Origin: Diphasiastrum complanatum
Taxonomy: Eukaryota; Streptophyta; Lycopodiopsida; Lycopodiales; Lycopodiaceae
Length of the DNA: 64,000 nt
Direction of reading: 5' to 3'
Assembly (NCBI GenBank): GCA_029204225.1
Contig: CM055110.1
Coordinates: 19,638,410-19,702,409, forward strand
In this document: piece by piece, positions 48,039 through 58,479 of the stretch
Layout: every line of letters begins with the position of its first letter
Numbering within the stretch: the first letter of the stretch is position 1
Made by a program: the position numbers and the translations under genes
The notes under the pieces: generated by a model
Database searches by the model: none
What the model was told of the DNA's origin: nothing
Seen by the model: the letters and a program-made list of their open reading frames with translations, nothing else

Positions 48039-50007
48039 ATGTCTCATCTTGGTAGCTCTTCGTCATCATCCAACGAGGCTAGAATCATTGACAAGTTCAA
48101 TGGTTCTAACTTCTACATCTGGAAGTTAAAACTCTGGATGATGTTGATAGATAGAGATCTTTGGGATGCAGTAGAAGGTGTAGACCTGAAACCAGAATAT
48201 GGTGATCAAGCAAAGGCATGGAGGATCAAAGATCAAAAGGCCTTAGCATGTATCACACTCAATCTGGCGGACTCCCAAATATCTCATGTTACTACATGCA
48301 AAACCTCTAAGGAAGCACTGGACTTGTTATCAAGTCTCTATGAGACTCACGATGTAACCACGAGATTACATCTTAAGAGGAAGCTCTTTACTCTTAGCAT
48401 GTCTGATTCTACTGCCATCACTTCTCACATCAACAGCTTCAAGTCCCTGTTAGATCAATTGTCAATTGTAGGATGTTCTATTCAAGATGATGATGTCGTT
48501 ATGACCTTGCTTTTTTCTCTTCCAAAGTTCTATGAGCACTTTGTGGTGATGATCTCCACACAACCAGACCTCACCCTTCAAAAGGTGATTTGTCATCTTC
48601 TTCAAGAAGAAATGCTAGCAGCTTGTCCATCAAAGACAAATCCATGGCTCTATACACCAAGAAGAAAGATCATTCCAAGGGCAAGAATCAAGTGCAGCAG
48701 TAACAACAGAAGCCTCACGCTCAAACTCAACATGGTGGATCACGGAAGAAGCTTTTCTGCAAATATTGCAAGAGAGCCAATCACGACATCAAGGAGTGTT
48801 GCATTCGAATCTACAATGAGGCAAAGAAGCAACAACAACAGCATCAGCCAGACTCCTCCAACACGGCGGACTTCAAACCCAACACATGACCTCTCGCAAT
48901 GAATGGTTTATAGAGTACACAACTTACAGTAGAGACCAGTTTATCTACCTCGGAGCTTCAAGCACCATACGCGTGGAAGGAAAAGAAACAGTCAAGATCA
49001 CATTCAACAACAATCTATCCATTTGTGTTCCCAACGTCCTTCACATTCCTTAGCTATGAAAGAACCTGTTATCAGTCTCTAAGATAATTGATGAGGGCTA
49101 CACTGTTACTTTCTCATCTGAGTAGTGTACAATACTCAAGGAAGATACTCCTCTAACTACATGCACTAGAGTCGGGAACCTTTACGTACTCTTTAATTCA
49201 GTTGCATTAGCTAGTATCTCTAATGAAAATGTAAATGACAGTGCTGTTCTATTTCATAGTCGAATTGGACATGTGAATAAAAATTCACTTTTTTATATGC
49301 TTTGTAATAATTTAGTTGATGGCAGTGAATTTCCAGTCTTCGTTAGATAGAAAATCTTTCTTTTGTGAATCATGCATCTATGGGAAGCACTCTGGAAGCA
49401 AGTTTCCAAAGTCACATTCCATCAAATCAAAGCATGTATTAATGTTTGTACATTGCGATCTCTGTGGTCCAATGCCAACTCCATCCTTAGGAGATGCAGT
49501 CTATTTTATCACTTTAATAGATGATTACTCCATATGGTCTACAGTCCTATTCATTAAGCACAAATTTGAAGCCTTTGAATGCTTCAATAGATTCAAGGCC
49601 ATGGCTGAGACACAAACGTCTACAAAAGTAAAGGCACTCCGAACTGATGGTGGGGGCGAATACATCTCTAACGAGATGTCCGACTACATGGCTGAACATG
49701 GCATTAGAAGACAGTTCACCACTTCCTATTCACCTCAACAGAATGGGATTGCAGAAAGGAATAATCGAACTCTTCTCAGCTCAGTCAGATCCATGCTACA
49801 TCAAGCACACCTACCTGCGAAGTTCTGGGCAGAAGCTACTGCCACAACTTGTTACGTACAGAACAAATCTAGCACCAAAGCTGTCAACAACAAAACTCCT
49901 TATGAAGTTTGGCATGGGCACAAGCCTAGTGTCAGCCATTTAAAAATGTTTGGTTGTATATGTTTTGTTCACATTCCTAAACTTAGGAAGTGCAAAAAAT
50001 TCAAAAA
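48039..50007 (+). pseudogene. Copia gag-protease-integrase, interrupted
   Basis: Gag opens at 48039 (MSHLGSSSSSSNEAR, FNGSNFYIWKLKLWMMLIDR), a UBN2-type copia capsid. After about 48640 the frame shifts; the CCHC knuckle FCKYCKRANHDIKECC lies in another frame at 48750. The protease box is ruined (IYLGASS for YLDSGAS), and several stops follow. GAG-pre-integrase (LFHSRIGHVN) is at 49250. Integrase from 49316 keeps CESCIYGKHSGSKF, LIDDYSIWSTVLF, LRTDGGGEYIS and YSPQQNGIAERNNRTLL. The frame is cut at about 50007 by insertion of another LTR element. RT and RNase H are missing. Confidence 0.85.
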
Positions 50008-50812
50008 TGTTGCTTGGTCAAGGCCAAATCTATGTATATATGATGATTACACATGTGTGGAGCCTGTTCCCACATGTGAAATAAATGTACTTTTCATGTA
50101 GTACAATCATATAGCTTGTACATATAGTCTAAATCAAGTTCTATTGGCTAAAAGGGCCAAAATCATATGCCACATGGCATCAATCTAGAGATTGCATAAA
50201 GCCACATCATGAGATTAGGTGTCAAATACCATGTGTAGAGGTCTCCTCACACGTGTGGAATAAGCTGAGGAAGTCGAATTTGCACTTCTAGAAGAGTTTT
50301 TCCTAGTTCTCTACATAGAAGAAAAATGGACCAAAAGTGCTCAAAATAGAAGGTTTTGTCCAAGTGTCAATTTTGCATGATGAATCATCACATGACAAAG
50401 CACCCTCACACATGTGAGATGAGAGAGATGATCAGTACCACGAGCTCCCACTTTTTGTATATATAGAGCTACATTTGGCCATAATCATTAAGCAACACCA
50501 ATCTTGGTTTTGGAGGCAATTATTGTCAATTTCATCATTTGTCTTTACTTTTCTTGATAGTTTTGAGTTCCTATCATATTTGTACTTTGATTTTAGGTTG
50601 GAGTCCGTACTCTAATAGATTTTCACACGTGTGAAACCAGCAAGTACAATTCCCTTTCATTTATGATTGTTCTTGTTAGATTTTCTCATCTAAATTTGAT
50701 CTAGATTGATCTAAATATTGTGTAGATTGATAGATCAATTGTATCTAACATCCAATTACTCTTGTGGATCATTTTAGGATCCAGTCTTGGTCCAATTTTT
50801 CAGATTTCCACA
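50008..50812 (+). mobile_element. 5' LTR of a nested LTR element
   Basis: Starts TGTTGCTTGG inside the integrase of the outer copia and ends TTCCACA next to the PBS at 50813. It has a TATA-like gtatatatagagc near 50455 and several CACACGTGTG/CACATGTG palindromes. The first about 650 bases are closely repeated at 54466-55125, with few differences by eye, so the insertion is fairly recent. Confidence 0.85.
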
Positions 50813-50824
50813 TGGTATCAAAGC
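50813..50824 (+). promoter_or_regulatory. Primer binding site of the nested element
   Basis: TGGTATCAAAGC immediately after the LTR end CA. Confidence 0.85.
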
Positions 50825-50876
50825 CAAGTACAAGAGGATTTATGAAAATTTGATGGGGTTGATCCAAAACTAAGCC

Positions 50877-51228
50877 CAAATTAGCAAGTTTTTGGAAACT
50901 AGCTAATTTTGATGTGGCAAGTTGGATAGGATAGGTATACTCAAAATTTATGGACAAAAACTTGTTGTGGGATGCAGGGGTACTTTTCACACGTGCTAGA
51001 ACATACAGTACCAGTTTTGGAGCCTTATGCTTCAATTTGATGCGAAATCTCCCAAATTAGCAAGTTTGTCGAAACTAGCTAATTTTGAGGTAGAGAGTTT
51101 GAATTGATAACTAGATTCAAGTTTTTTATACCAAAACTTGTTGTAGGCTGTAGGTGTACCTTCCACACGTGTGGGGCCATACAGAACCTGTTTTGGTTAA
51201 GAAAATTCAAATTGATGCATAATTTGAC
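50877..51228. repeat. 176-bp tandem repeat in the leader
   Basis: Two diverged copies starting caaattagcaagttt at 50877 and 51053. Each includes an aaaacttgttgt... segment and a CACACGTG box. It is part of the untranslated leader of the nested element. Confidence 0.75.
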
Positions 51229-52766
51229 TCATACACCCAAATTTAGAGATTTTTAGTGCAAATTCAAGCTTTTTCTATAGAGATTCTATTCCTATGATTT
51301 GTTTTTGGATCAGATCATCCAAATAATTAATCTGAAGCTTGATTCAGGTGCATTAAATGTGTTTCTCTGATTTTTTGAGTACATGTCAAAGTTGAGAGAG
51401 AAAATTGCCAAAATCCATAGATTAAGGAGTGATATGCAAGGTGAGAGGTTGAAATCCATTGTACCATCACTCTAGATTTGTTCAAGAGTGATAGGGTCAA
51501 GTTTAGAAGCATCAATTTGCTAGAAAACATCTTTGGATCTGTCCTCTAAGTGAAACCCCTGAGAGTTTCTAGTGCATATATAGCATCTATGCAAATCTTT
51601 TGTAGAATTTGGCATATATTGGCTTCAATTGAGAGTTCTAGAAAAGAGATTGAGATCCAATTCACATTGTTCAACCCTACTCAAATTTCTAGGCTTGAAA
51701 AGATTGTTAGGCTTGAAAAGATTTATTGAGGTGTGTATGGCAATTGTGTAGAGTGAGATCCAATTTTCTAAGAGTTTCTTCCTTTGTAGAGGGCAAGATC
51801 TAGAAGCTCATTTTGTGTTGTTATTGGTGGAGAATTTGTCTTCTCCTAGGTGATCAAATCATTCTAAGTGGCATTAGCTCTTTGAAGCCCAATATCTTAG
51901 TGAGAAAGAAGAATCACAACTTTTGATTTTGAATTTCATTCCAACTCTTAAGAGGTAGAGTCATTGGTGGAATCCAATAGGAGTGAATGAACTTTCAATT
52001 TATTGAGCGAAAATTGACATAGTATGTATGAAACTCAAATTAGTTCTATTCAACTTTCTTTGTGAGAGTGTGAGGATCAATTTGTGATCCCATTGGATGT
52101 CTAGAATGAGGAGGAGTCCATATTTGAGTATTCATGCATGGTTGGGATCTTTGTAAATCTTTAGATGTCTAGTTTTTAAAGCTTGATGAAAAATTCTTGA
52201 CACTGGTTGTTATCAAACTATTTCACATCCATTCCAAATCTCAAGAGTGAGATTCTTTAGAGATTCCAAAAGGGGTTATTGGATCTTAATTTTATGTGTT
52301 TGAATCAAATGTATATGTCAAGTTTGAGTGATCTAGTGTAGATCCTATGTTTTGTGGAAATTGGTGGTATAGGTTGTTGTCAAATCAAATCAAATTCATT
52401 TGAAATCTCAGGTTTGAGATTATTTGGGTCAAGAGTGAGTCCAAAAGAAGTGACTAAGTTTGATTTTCGTATTTGAAACAAAACCCATCTTTTGTTCAAG
52501 AATCTCATGTGTTGAGAGAACTAGTCAAGTGAAAAGTAAAATCTAGGTGTCAAATCTTTTCATATCCATTTCAACTCTCAAAAGAAAGAGTCATTGGTAT
52601 TTGTTGAGTAAATAGGAGTTTGGATCTGATTTCTTTTGTGATTTGATTTAAAGATTGTGTGCTTTTGTCTTAGTGATCAAAGCAAAGTTTCCAAGTGACT
52701 AGTCATTAGTGTGAAGATTGATTTTTAGGTTTGTGAGCTAGATCTTTTGTAGATCCTTCTAGATTA
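51229..52766. other. Leader/internal non-coding part of the nested element
   Basis: No long frame. Repetitive wording (caactctcaagag..., attgagatccaattc) suggests old short duplications. Autonomous-element gag is not seen here. Confidence 0.45.
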
Positions 52767-52988
52767 TTGAATATGTTCAAATCTAGTCTCTTGAGAGTCA
52801 CAAATTACATTTGTAGAATCACATCACAAGTTTTGTTTCACATGGCATCAATAGGTGGCGTCCTATTGAAGGCACGTAAAGATCCTAAGTGCAACCTTTG
52901 TGGCAAGGGAGAATATTTTTTCTCATTGTTATTATCCAAGAGACATCAATCAAGAATAAGGAGCAATCGCAAACGGAAAATAGTTTAA
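52767..52988 (+). pseudogene. Gag zinc-knuckle remnant
   Basis: KARKDPKCNLCGKGEYF, with a C recoverable after a one-base slip, looks like a copia CCHC knuckle whose His is Tyr. The frame ends at 52986, twelve bases before the next start codon at 52999. Confidence 0.4.
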
Positions 52989-52998
52989 TTTTTCTATC

Positions 52999-54111
52999 AT
53001 GTCAACTTATGAAGAACCATCTTGCTTTGAAGAGAGTTTTGTATCTCAAAGGTGGATTAAGGCAATACTAGTTGAGTGTGATGCCTTAAAGTATAGCAAA
53101 GCATGTTTTCCTTGTAAACTTACATTGGATATGAAGTCAAGAAAATGGAAATGTCTTCATAATGTAGATTCTTTTGGTTTCAATAAGATCATGAATGATG
53201 TGTTCATTCATAAAGATGAAAATTGTAAGTTTTCAATCTTAAAGGCAAGTTGTAAGCTTCTTATGAGAATAAGTGAAGCATCCAAAGTGGACACTTATAT
53301 CCATAAGCAAGTAGTTAGCCTTATTGAGATGGAAATACCTTTTGATTTCAATATTCAAAAAATCATGCCAAGTTGTGGTGATTTTTGGACTTATGTTTAT
53401 AGCATAAGTAATCTTGATAATCATAGGAAGTGCAGATTACATGGTCATGGTTGTTGTGATCATTATGAGACATGGAGGTCTCGGATTTTCATCAAGAAGG
53501 AGCATCATGAAGAGGATCTTAAGCAGCCTTCTCAAGGTTCAAGTGTGCCAAGGATTGAGGAGGAGAGACCTTCTCAAGTTGTGATTCCAAGAAGAATTTC
53601 AAGAAACATGGTTGAGTCCATGTGGCTCACATTTCAAGGGAAAAGGGAGCATATCTCATGTGGTATACATCTCATACTTACTTCTCTTATGTCATTTGAT
53701 GAATCAATTTGCATAAGTGCATCTCAAAATTGGCGTAAAGCCATACTAGTTGAGTATGAAGTCTCTTTTGAGAACATAGATGATGTTCTTAAAAGGTTGA
53801 AATTGATTTTAAATCAATTAAAAAGCAAATGGTTATTTCATCAAATGTATGCTCTTGAGTCGTGCAAGAGCAAAAGTGATTTGTTCACTCATAGTTTGAA
53901 AATTTGTATTCAGGCAAATTGTAAACTATTTATGAGAGTAAGTGAATCATCTTCTAAAGACACTTATCTCCATAATGAAGTATTTAGCCTCATTGGATCT
54001 GAGATTGGCATGGTAAACAAGCATGAAAATATGATGCAAACACTTTGTTATTATAGCATGCATAGTCTTGCCAATTTGGGTGAGTCTAATTCTCTATCTA
54101 GATCATGGTAA
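52999..54111 (+). CDS. 370-codon frame in the nested element, RT-like with internal duplication
   Basis: This is the longest open frame of the nested element. The start (EEPSCFEESFVSQRWIKAIL) resembles the beginning of copia RT (EP..xEEA..s..W..AM), and RKWKCLHNVDSFGFNKIMND resembles the K.WY..iDsff...GF..... region, but the central catalytic part (YVDD and neighbours) is absent. Two related halves exist. LKASCKLLMRISEASKVDTY with HKQVVSLIE (about residues 80-110) corresponds to IQANCKLFMRVSESSSKDTY with HNEVFSLIG (about 313-342), and RWIKAILVECDALK to NWRKAILVEYEVSF. Between them is a Glu/Pro/Ser-rich linker with RHGHGCCDH-like cysteines. It lacks protease, integrase and RNase H, so the element is not self-sufficient. 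An intact frame with no stop is unusual for junk, so it may be expressed; function unknown. Confidence 0.5.
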   Translation: MSTYEEPSCFEESFVSQRWIKAILVECDALKYSKACFPCKLTLDMKSRKWKCLHNVDSFGFNKIMNDVFIHKDENCKFSILKASCKLLMRISEASKVDTYIHKQVVSLIEMEIPFDFNIQKIMPSCGDFWTYVYSISNLDNHRKCRLHGHGCCDHYETWRSRIFIKKEHHEEDLKQPSQGSSVPRIEEERPSQVVIPRRISRNMVESMWLTFQGKREHISCGIHLILTSLMSFDESICISASQNWRKAILVEYEVSFENIDDVLKRLKLILNQLKSKWLFHQMYALESCKSKSDLFTHSLKICIQANCKLFMRVSESSSKDTYLHNEVFSLIGSEIGMVNKHENMMQTLCYYSMHSLANLGESNSLSRSW

Positions 54112-54465
54112 CATGATGTTGGATCTTTGTGATCCTAATAAGACAAGAAGAAATCTTTATTTCCTCATGGAGGAGCATGCACATGAAGAAGGAGCAAGCC
54201 TCAAGGTCAAGCATCTACATGAAATTTGGAAGGAATCAATTTTGGAGGTGCTAGGATGGTGCAAGGCTCTCAAGTTCATCAAAGATGTCGACATCAAAGA
54301 AGCACTACCATGGATATGGTGATTTCGGATCAACATAAAGCTCATTGGCTGATCTTCACATTTTTTGAACCAGCAAAGACCAATTCAGTCCATGGAGTCA
54401 AGTTCAAGATCATCATGTTTTTTATCAAGCTAGATTTTTGAAGAGTGTAAAAAATGCAAAAATTA
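54112..54465 (+). other. 3' internal tail of the nested element
   Basis: Short frames only, for example 54068-54322 with HEIWKESILEVLGWCKALKF. No clear polypurine tract precedes the 3' LTR. Confidence 0.4.
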
Positions 54466-55125
54466 TGTTAGGTCAAGGCCAAATCTATGTATATAGGATG
54501 ATTACACATGTGTGGAGATTGTTCCCACGTGTGAAATAAATGTACTATTCATGTAGTACGATCATATAGCTTGTACATATAGTTTAAATCGAGTTCTATT
54601 GGCTTAAAAGGCCAAAATCATGTTTTTTGGTCATATGCCACATGGCATCAATCTAGAGATTGCATGAAGCCACATAATGAGATTAGGTGTCAAATCCCAT
54701 GTGTAGAGGTCTCCTCACACGTGTGGAATAAGCTGAGGAAGTCGAATTTGCACTTCTAGAAGAGTTTTTCCTAGTTCTCTACATAGAAGAAAAATGGACC
54801 AAAAGTGCTCAAAATAGAAGGTTTTGTCCAAGTGTCAATTTTGCATGATGAATCATCACATGACAAAGCACCCTCACACATGTGAGATGAGAGAGATGAT
54901 CAGTACCACGAGCTCCCACTTTTTGTATATATAGAGCTACATTTGGCCATAATCATTAAGCAACACCAATCTTGGTTTTGGAAGCAAGTCTTGTCAATTT
55001 CATCATTTGTCTTGATTTTTTTTTATAGTTTTGAGTTCCTATCATATTGTACTTTGATTTCAAGCTAGAGTCCGTACTCTGACAATTTTCACACGTGTGA
55101 AACCAACAAGTACAATTTTCTTTCA
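54466..55125 (+). mobile_element. 3' LTR of the nested element, truncated
   Basis: Matches 50008-50659 closely, from TGTTAGGTCAAGGCC to TTTCTTTCA. The last about 150 bases of the LTR, as seen at 50660-50812, are missing. The sequence switches directly into outer-copia LTR at 55126, so no target-site duplication can be checked. Confidence 0.85.
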
Positions 55126-55322
55126 TTTTGTTATTTGTATTGTGCTTCAGTGTAATATAGTAGCAACAACTTTCTATCTGTGTTTAACGTAGATGAATGT
55201 TTGTTGTGATCAAATGCACTCTATCGTTGTTTGATCGCGCTTGTTTACTCACTCTGATCAAACACGGACGTCTACAACTCCTCAGTTTATGATCAGACGA
55301 TGGATGTCTTTGACGCCTAAGA
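55126..55322 (+). mobile_element. Outer copia LTR fragment
   Basis: Closely similar to 47465-47640 (gtgcttcagtgtaatatagt, cactctatcgttgtttgatc). It is the remaining piece of the outer copia's 3' LTR. RT and RNase H expected between the integrase and this LTR are gone. Confidence 0.75.
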
Positions 55323-55324
55323 AA

Positions 55325-55436
55325 CTGTTGATCTATGTACATTTGCTTGAGATTAATAAAGTGATAGATTTGTTGGCTAATTTTGTGTATTTACTAGGGT
55401 TTGTGAGCTTGTTTGCAACACCAAACTATTGAGCCA
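55325..55436 (+). mobile_element. Gypsy LTR end fragment
   Basis: The reverse complement of 42399-42500 with moderate divergence, ending GTTTGCAACA. Another copy of the LTR whose partner sits at 42.4 kb, here in plus orientation. Confidence 0.7.
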
Positions 55437-55860
55437 AGTGCACCATTGATAGTTGTCACACGAGCTCAGAAGCAAAAAGGAGCTATCGTTGATCCAACAC
55501 CTGTTGAATCTGTGCATCAGGGGTGTATCCAAATCTCAACTCTAAGAAGAAGAAATACCACAACATGAGGCAGTGGATCAAATACTTACAAGAAGAGGAG
55601 GCATTGGAATCCGCCAAAGCTGCAGCAGAGATTCATTCTTCACCTGTGCCACCATCGGATTTACATGATCCATGAATGGATGTTAATGTTGGGGGAGAAT
55701 GAGAGATAATGCGGAACATGTCGATGGTAGCAGCAAGGTAGGGTGATTGACGAGGCTGTGGCTCGAACTCAAGCGCTGATATCGACTGATATCAGTAAGA
55801 ACGTTCTTGACATCAGCAGGGAGATAGAAAATGTCGAATAGAATCACAGCTCATGCATTA
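55437..55860. other. Unassigned tail after LTR fragments
   Basis: A broken frame (MRQWIKYLQEEEALESAKAA) lies near 55570-55675 and is followed by a purine-rich gttgggggagaatgagag. It may be the end of a retroelement ORF with a polypurine tract; no family recognised. Confidence 0.3.
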
Positions 55861-55989
55861 AGGACTACTGGAAATAGTTGCATACTCAAGTGAATTACGT
55901 GATTTGAGTACAATCACCAAAGAGGATTAATAGTATGTGAAACTACTAGTGCTCAATTGGAAAGTGAAGTTTGATTAATAATTTGGTGT

Positions 55990-56170
55990 AATAGTGCAGA
56001 AAGATGACGTTCGTTTCTCAAGCGTTGAAGACAATTGTCATCTGATCAAATTCTAAGGAGTCGAAGATGCCCGTGATTCGATCAGACTGAGTGAGCAAAC
56101 TGAGACAAGCAATTGAGAAAGTGCAATCAATCACAACACACACATATCGAGATTAGACACATATAGTAGA
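55990..56170 (-). mobile_element. Diverged LTR of the minus-strand copia copy
   Basis: The minus strand resembles 47545-47650 (cactca-tctgatc-a ... atcttcgactcct). It lies downstream, on the minus strand, of the RNase H remnant and so is its 3' LTR. Exact ends, within about 55870-56950, are unknown. Confidence 0.5.
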
Positions 56171-56989
56171 AGGTGTTGTTGATATTTTACATTGAATGCT
56201 TGACATAAGAGCATTTGCTCAATATGGAGCACAAACAAACACAAGTGGTTACAGCCTTAATGTGGCGTAACTTCCGATGCTCAATCTTTTGCCATGTTTG
56301 TGAATTCGAACTGGATGTATATATATACACAACATACTTGTGATTACAAGAATTTTTTAACTAATCTATAATTACAAGAATAGTTTAGTCTAATCAAATG
56401 TTGGTCGTGAATGTACTTTACATATATTTGATGTACTGTGATATTTGTATAATCATGTATGTGTATATCAGTCGGATGAGTTGATCGTCGAAGTAGTCGG
56501 ATGAGGCGATTGTCAAAGTAGTCGGATATGCATCGATCATCGAAGTAGTTGGAGATGGCCAAGTCTTTGAGCTTCTTCAAATAGTTTGAAATGACATTCG
56601 AATGTGGACATTGACAGGAATGGATACCCTTTACTCCGGAGATAAAGATTTTTTGGAAGGTCGAAACATTCGTCCTTCGAATAGTTCAGCTGATTCGATT
56701 CTCTGTAGAATGTCGCAGGTGTCGGACTGTTGCACAAAAATCTGTGTATAATACCAGACATTACTCTACACATAGAATGAGAGTAGTTTTGTAGGTACTA
56801 CGGTCTGTGTTTAGAAACACGACTAAATATGCAGAATAGCAAAATTGACAAACTATGATTCTTGCAGATGTTAGATCAGCAGACAGAGAATCTAAAGAGG
56901 TTGCATCTGATCCCAATGATTAATTCAAGGATCAAGAATATGCAGGGAGTCTGGAATGAAATTGAAACACCAAGGAGAAAACTGTGAGC

Positions 56990-58122
56990 TTAATTTCCAA
57001 TGGTCATAGCTGGTGCCTTGAGTGTCTTCGTCAGGTTCAACAGGTCGAAGAATTTCTGATGCTTGGTCCAGGGAAGAGCCTTGGTGTCTGTGACCATTTC
57101 AGATGTGGAGCAGTATTTGAGGATCACTTGTCCTGAGAAAACCTTTTTCTGAATAAAGTGGTACTGGATTTCGATGTGCTTTGACCTACCATGAAATCTG
57201 GAATTCAACGACAGTGAAATACAGCTCATGTTGTCACATAGAATAGTACTAGGTTGAGATTGAGTGTGACATAAATCGTGGAGTACTGATTTGATCCATA
57301 TAGCTTCTTTTGAAGCTTGCATGCTGTCATATACTCTGCCTCGGTAGAAGACAACACGACTAACTTTTGCTTTCTCGAATTCCATGAAACTGGTTCTCTT
57401 ACCAGAAAGAAACAAAACTCGGAGGTAGATCTTTTGATAGAAACATCTCCTCCTCCCCAATTTGAGTCAGAGTAGCCTCGAAGAACCATTGGGTTGATAT
57501 AATTTCCATCATAGTACAATATCTGATCTATACTGCCTCGAATATATTACATCACTCTTTCATGCTTTCCAATGTAAGATCTTGGGATTAAGCATGAATT
57601 GACTGTGCTGACAGTGTATGCTAGGTCTGGTATGGTGCACAACATGACATGCATCAGAGATCCTACTAGTGAGTTATAAGGATGCTTCGACAAGTCGAGT
57701 CTCTCACTTTTGGTGTCAGCACAAGAAGGTTGGGTCAATATCATACTTGGGTCCATTGGCGTATCAACTAGTCAATATCCCTGAGTAGTAGCTAATGCAC
57801 TAGAATTAGAAAGTACATATAAGTTCCCAACTCGAGTGCAAGTAGTCAGAGTAGCATCTTTGTCTCATAAAGATTTGACAGCAAATCTAATGCTTCCTCA
57901 GAGGACTTGCAAGTGGTAACATGGAATATCTGGGAATCAGCCAGATTCAGTGTGATTTGTTGCTAGGGCCTTCTGATCCTTGATCTTCCATGCCTTAGCT
58001 AATTCATAATCAACATCATCCGGTTTCAGGTTAGACCCCGTCCACAACATCCCAAAGGTACTAGAGATAAATAATCGAAAAATTGTTCTATATTTGAGTG
58101 TTTGATTCAATGGAAGGGTCAA
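56990..58122 (-). pseudogene. Copia deletion derivative, same family as the 48-kb copy
   Basis: Reading minus: Gag (LAKAWKIKDQKALA, then LNLADSQIFHVTTCKSSEEA; 58122-57850) jumps to a pre-integrase piece (TTCTRVGNLYVLSNSSALA; about 57840-57780). That in turn jumps to the end of RT (MDPSMILTQ ... DLSKHPYNSLVGSLMHV; 57756-57547) and RNase H (SDSNWGGGDVSIKRSTSEF, LVVLSSTEAEYMTACK; to 56990). Two internal deletions therefore removed protease, integrase and most of RT. Gag wording is nearly that of the plus-strand copy at 48.0 kb, so both are one family. Confidence 0.8.
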
Positions 58123-58249
58123 AGACTGAGGATGATGATTCGTGGGAGAGAGTTGAAAGCAAAAAGAAGAACTTCTCTAAGTTCCACTTTTAAGGACACA
58201 AGCAGTTCAAGGGGGGAGTATCAATAGTAATAAAAAGCGCTTTTGAGAA

Positions 58250-58476
58250 TATTATTGGCTTGCATGGGGCTATGCACAAAAGAAGCTAAGGCAATATATC
58301 CAGGTAGAACTTGGCCTACTACCATTAATCCAATTTGTGGTTTTCCATTACCAGTTGTCTAAATATTCTTGGCTTGCATGGGGCTATGCACAAAAGAAGC
58401 TAAGGCTATATATCCAGGTAGAACTTGCCCTAGTACCATTAATCCAATTTGTGGTTTTCATTACCAATTATCTCTC
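58250..58476. repeat. 114-bp tandem duplication
   Basis: Two copies of ggcttgcatggggctatgca ... aatccaatttgtggtttt at 58258 and 58372, offset by 114 bases with a few differences. Confidence 0.85.
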
Positions 58477-58479
58477 TCT

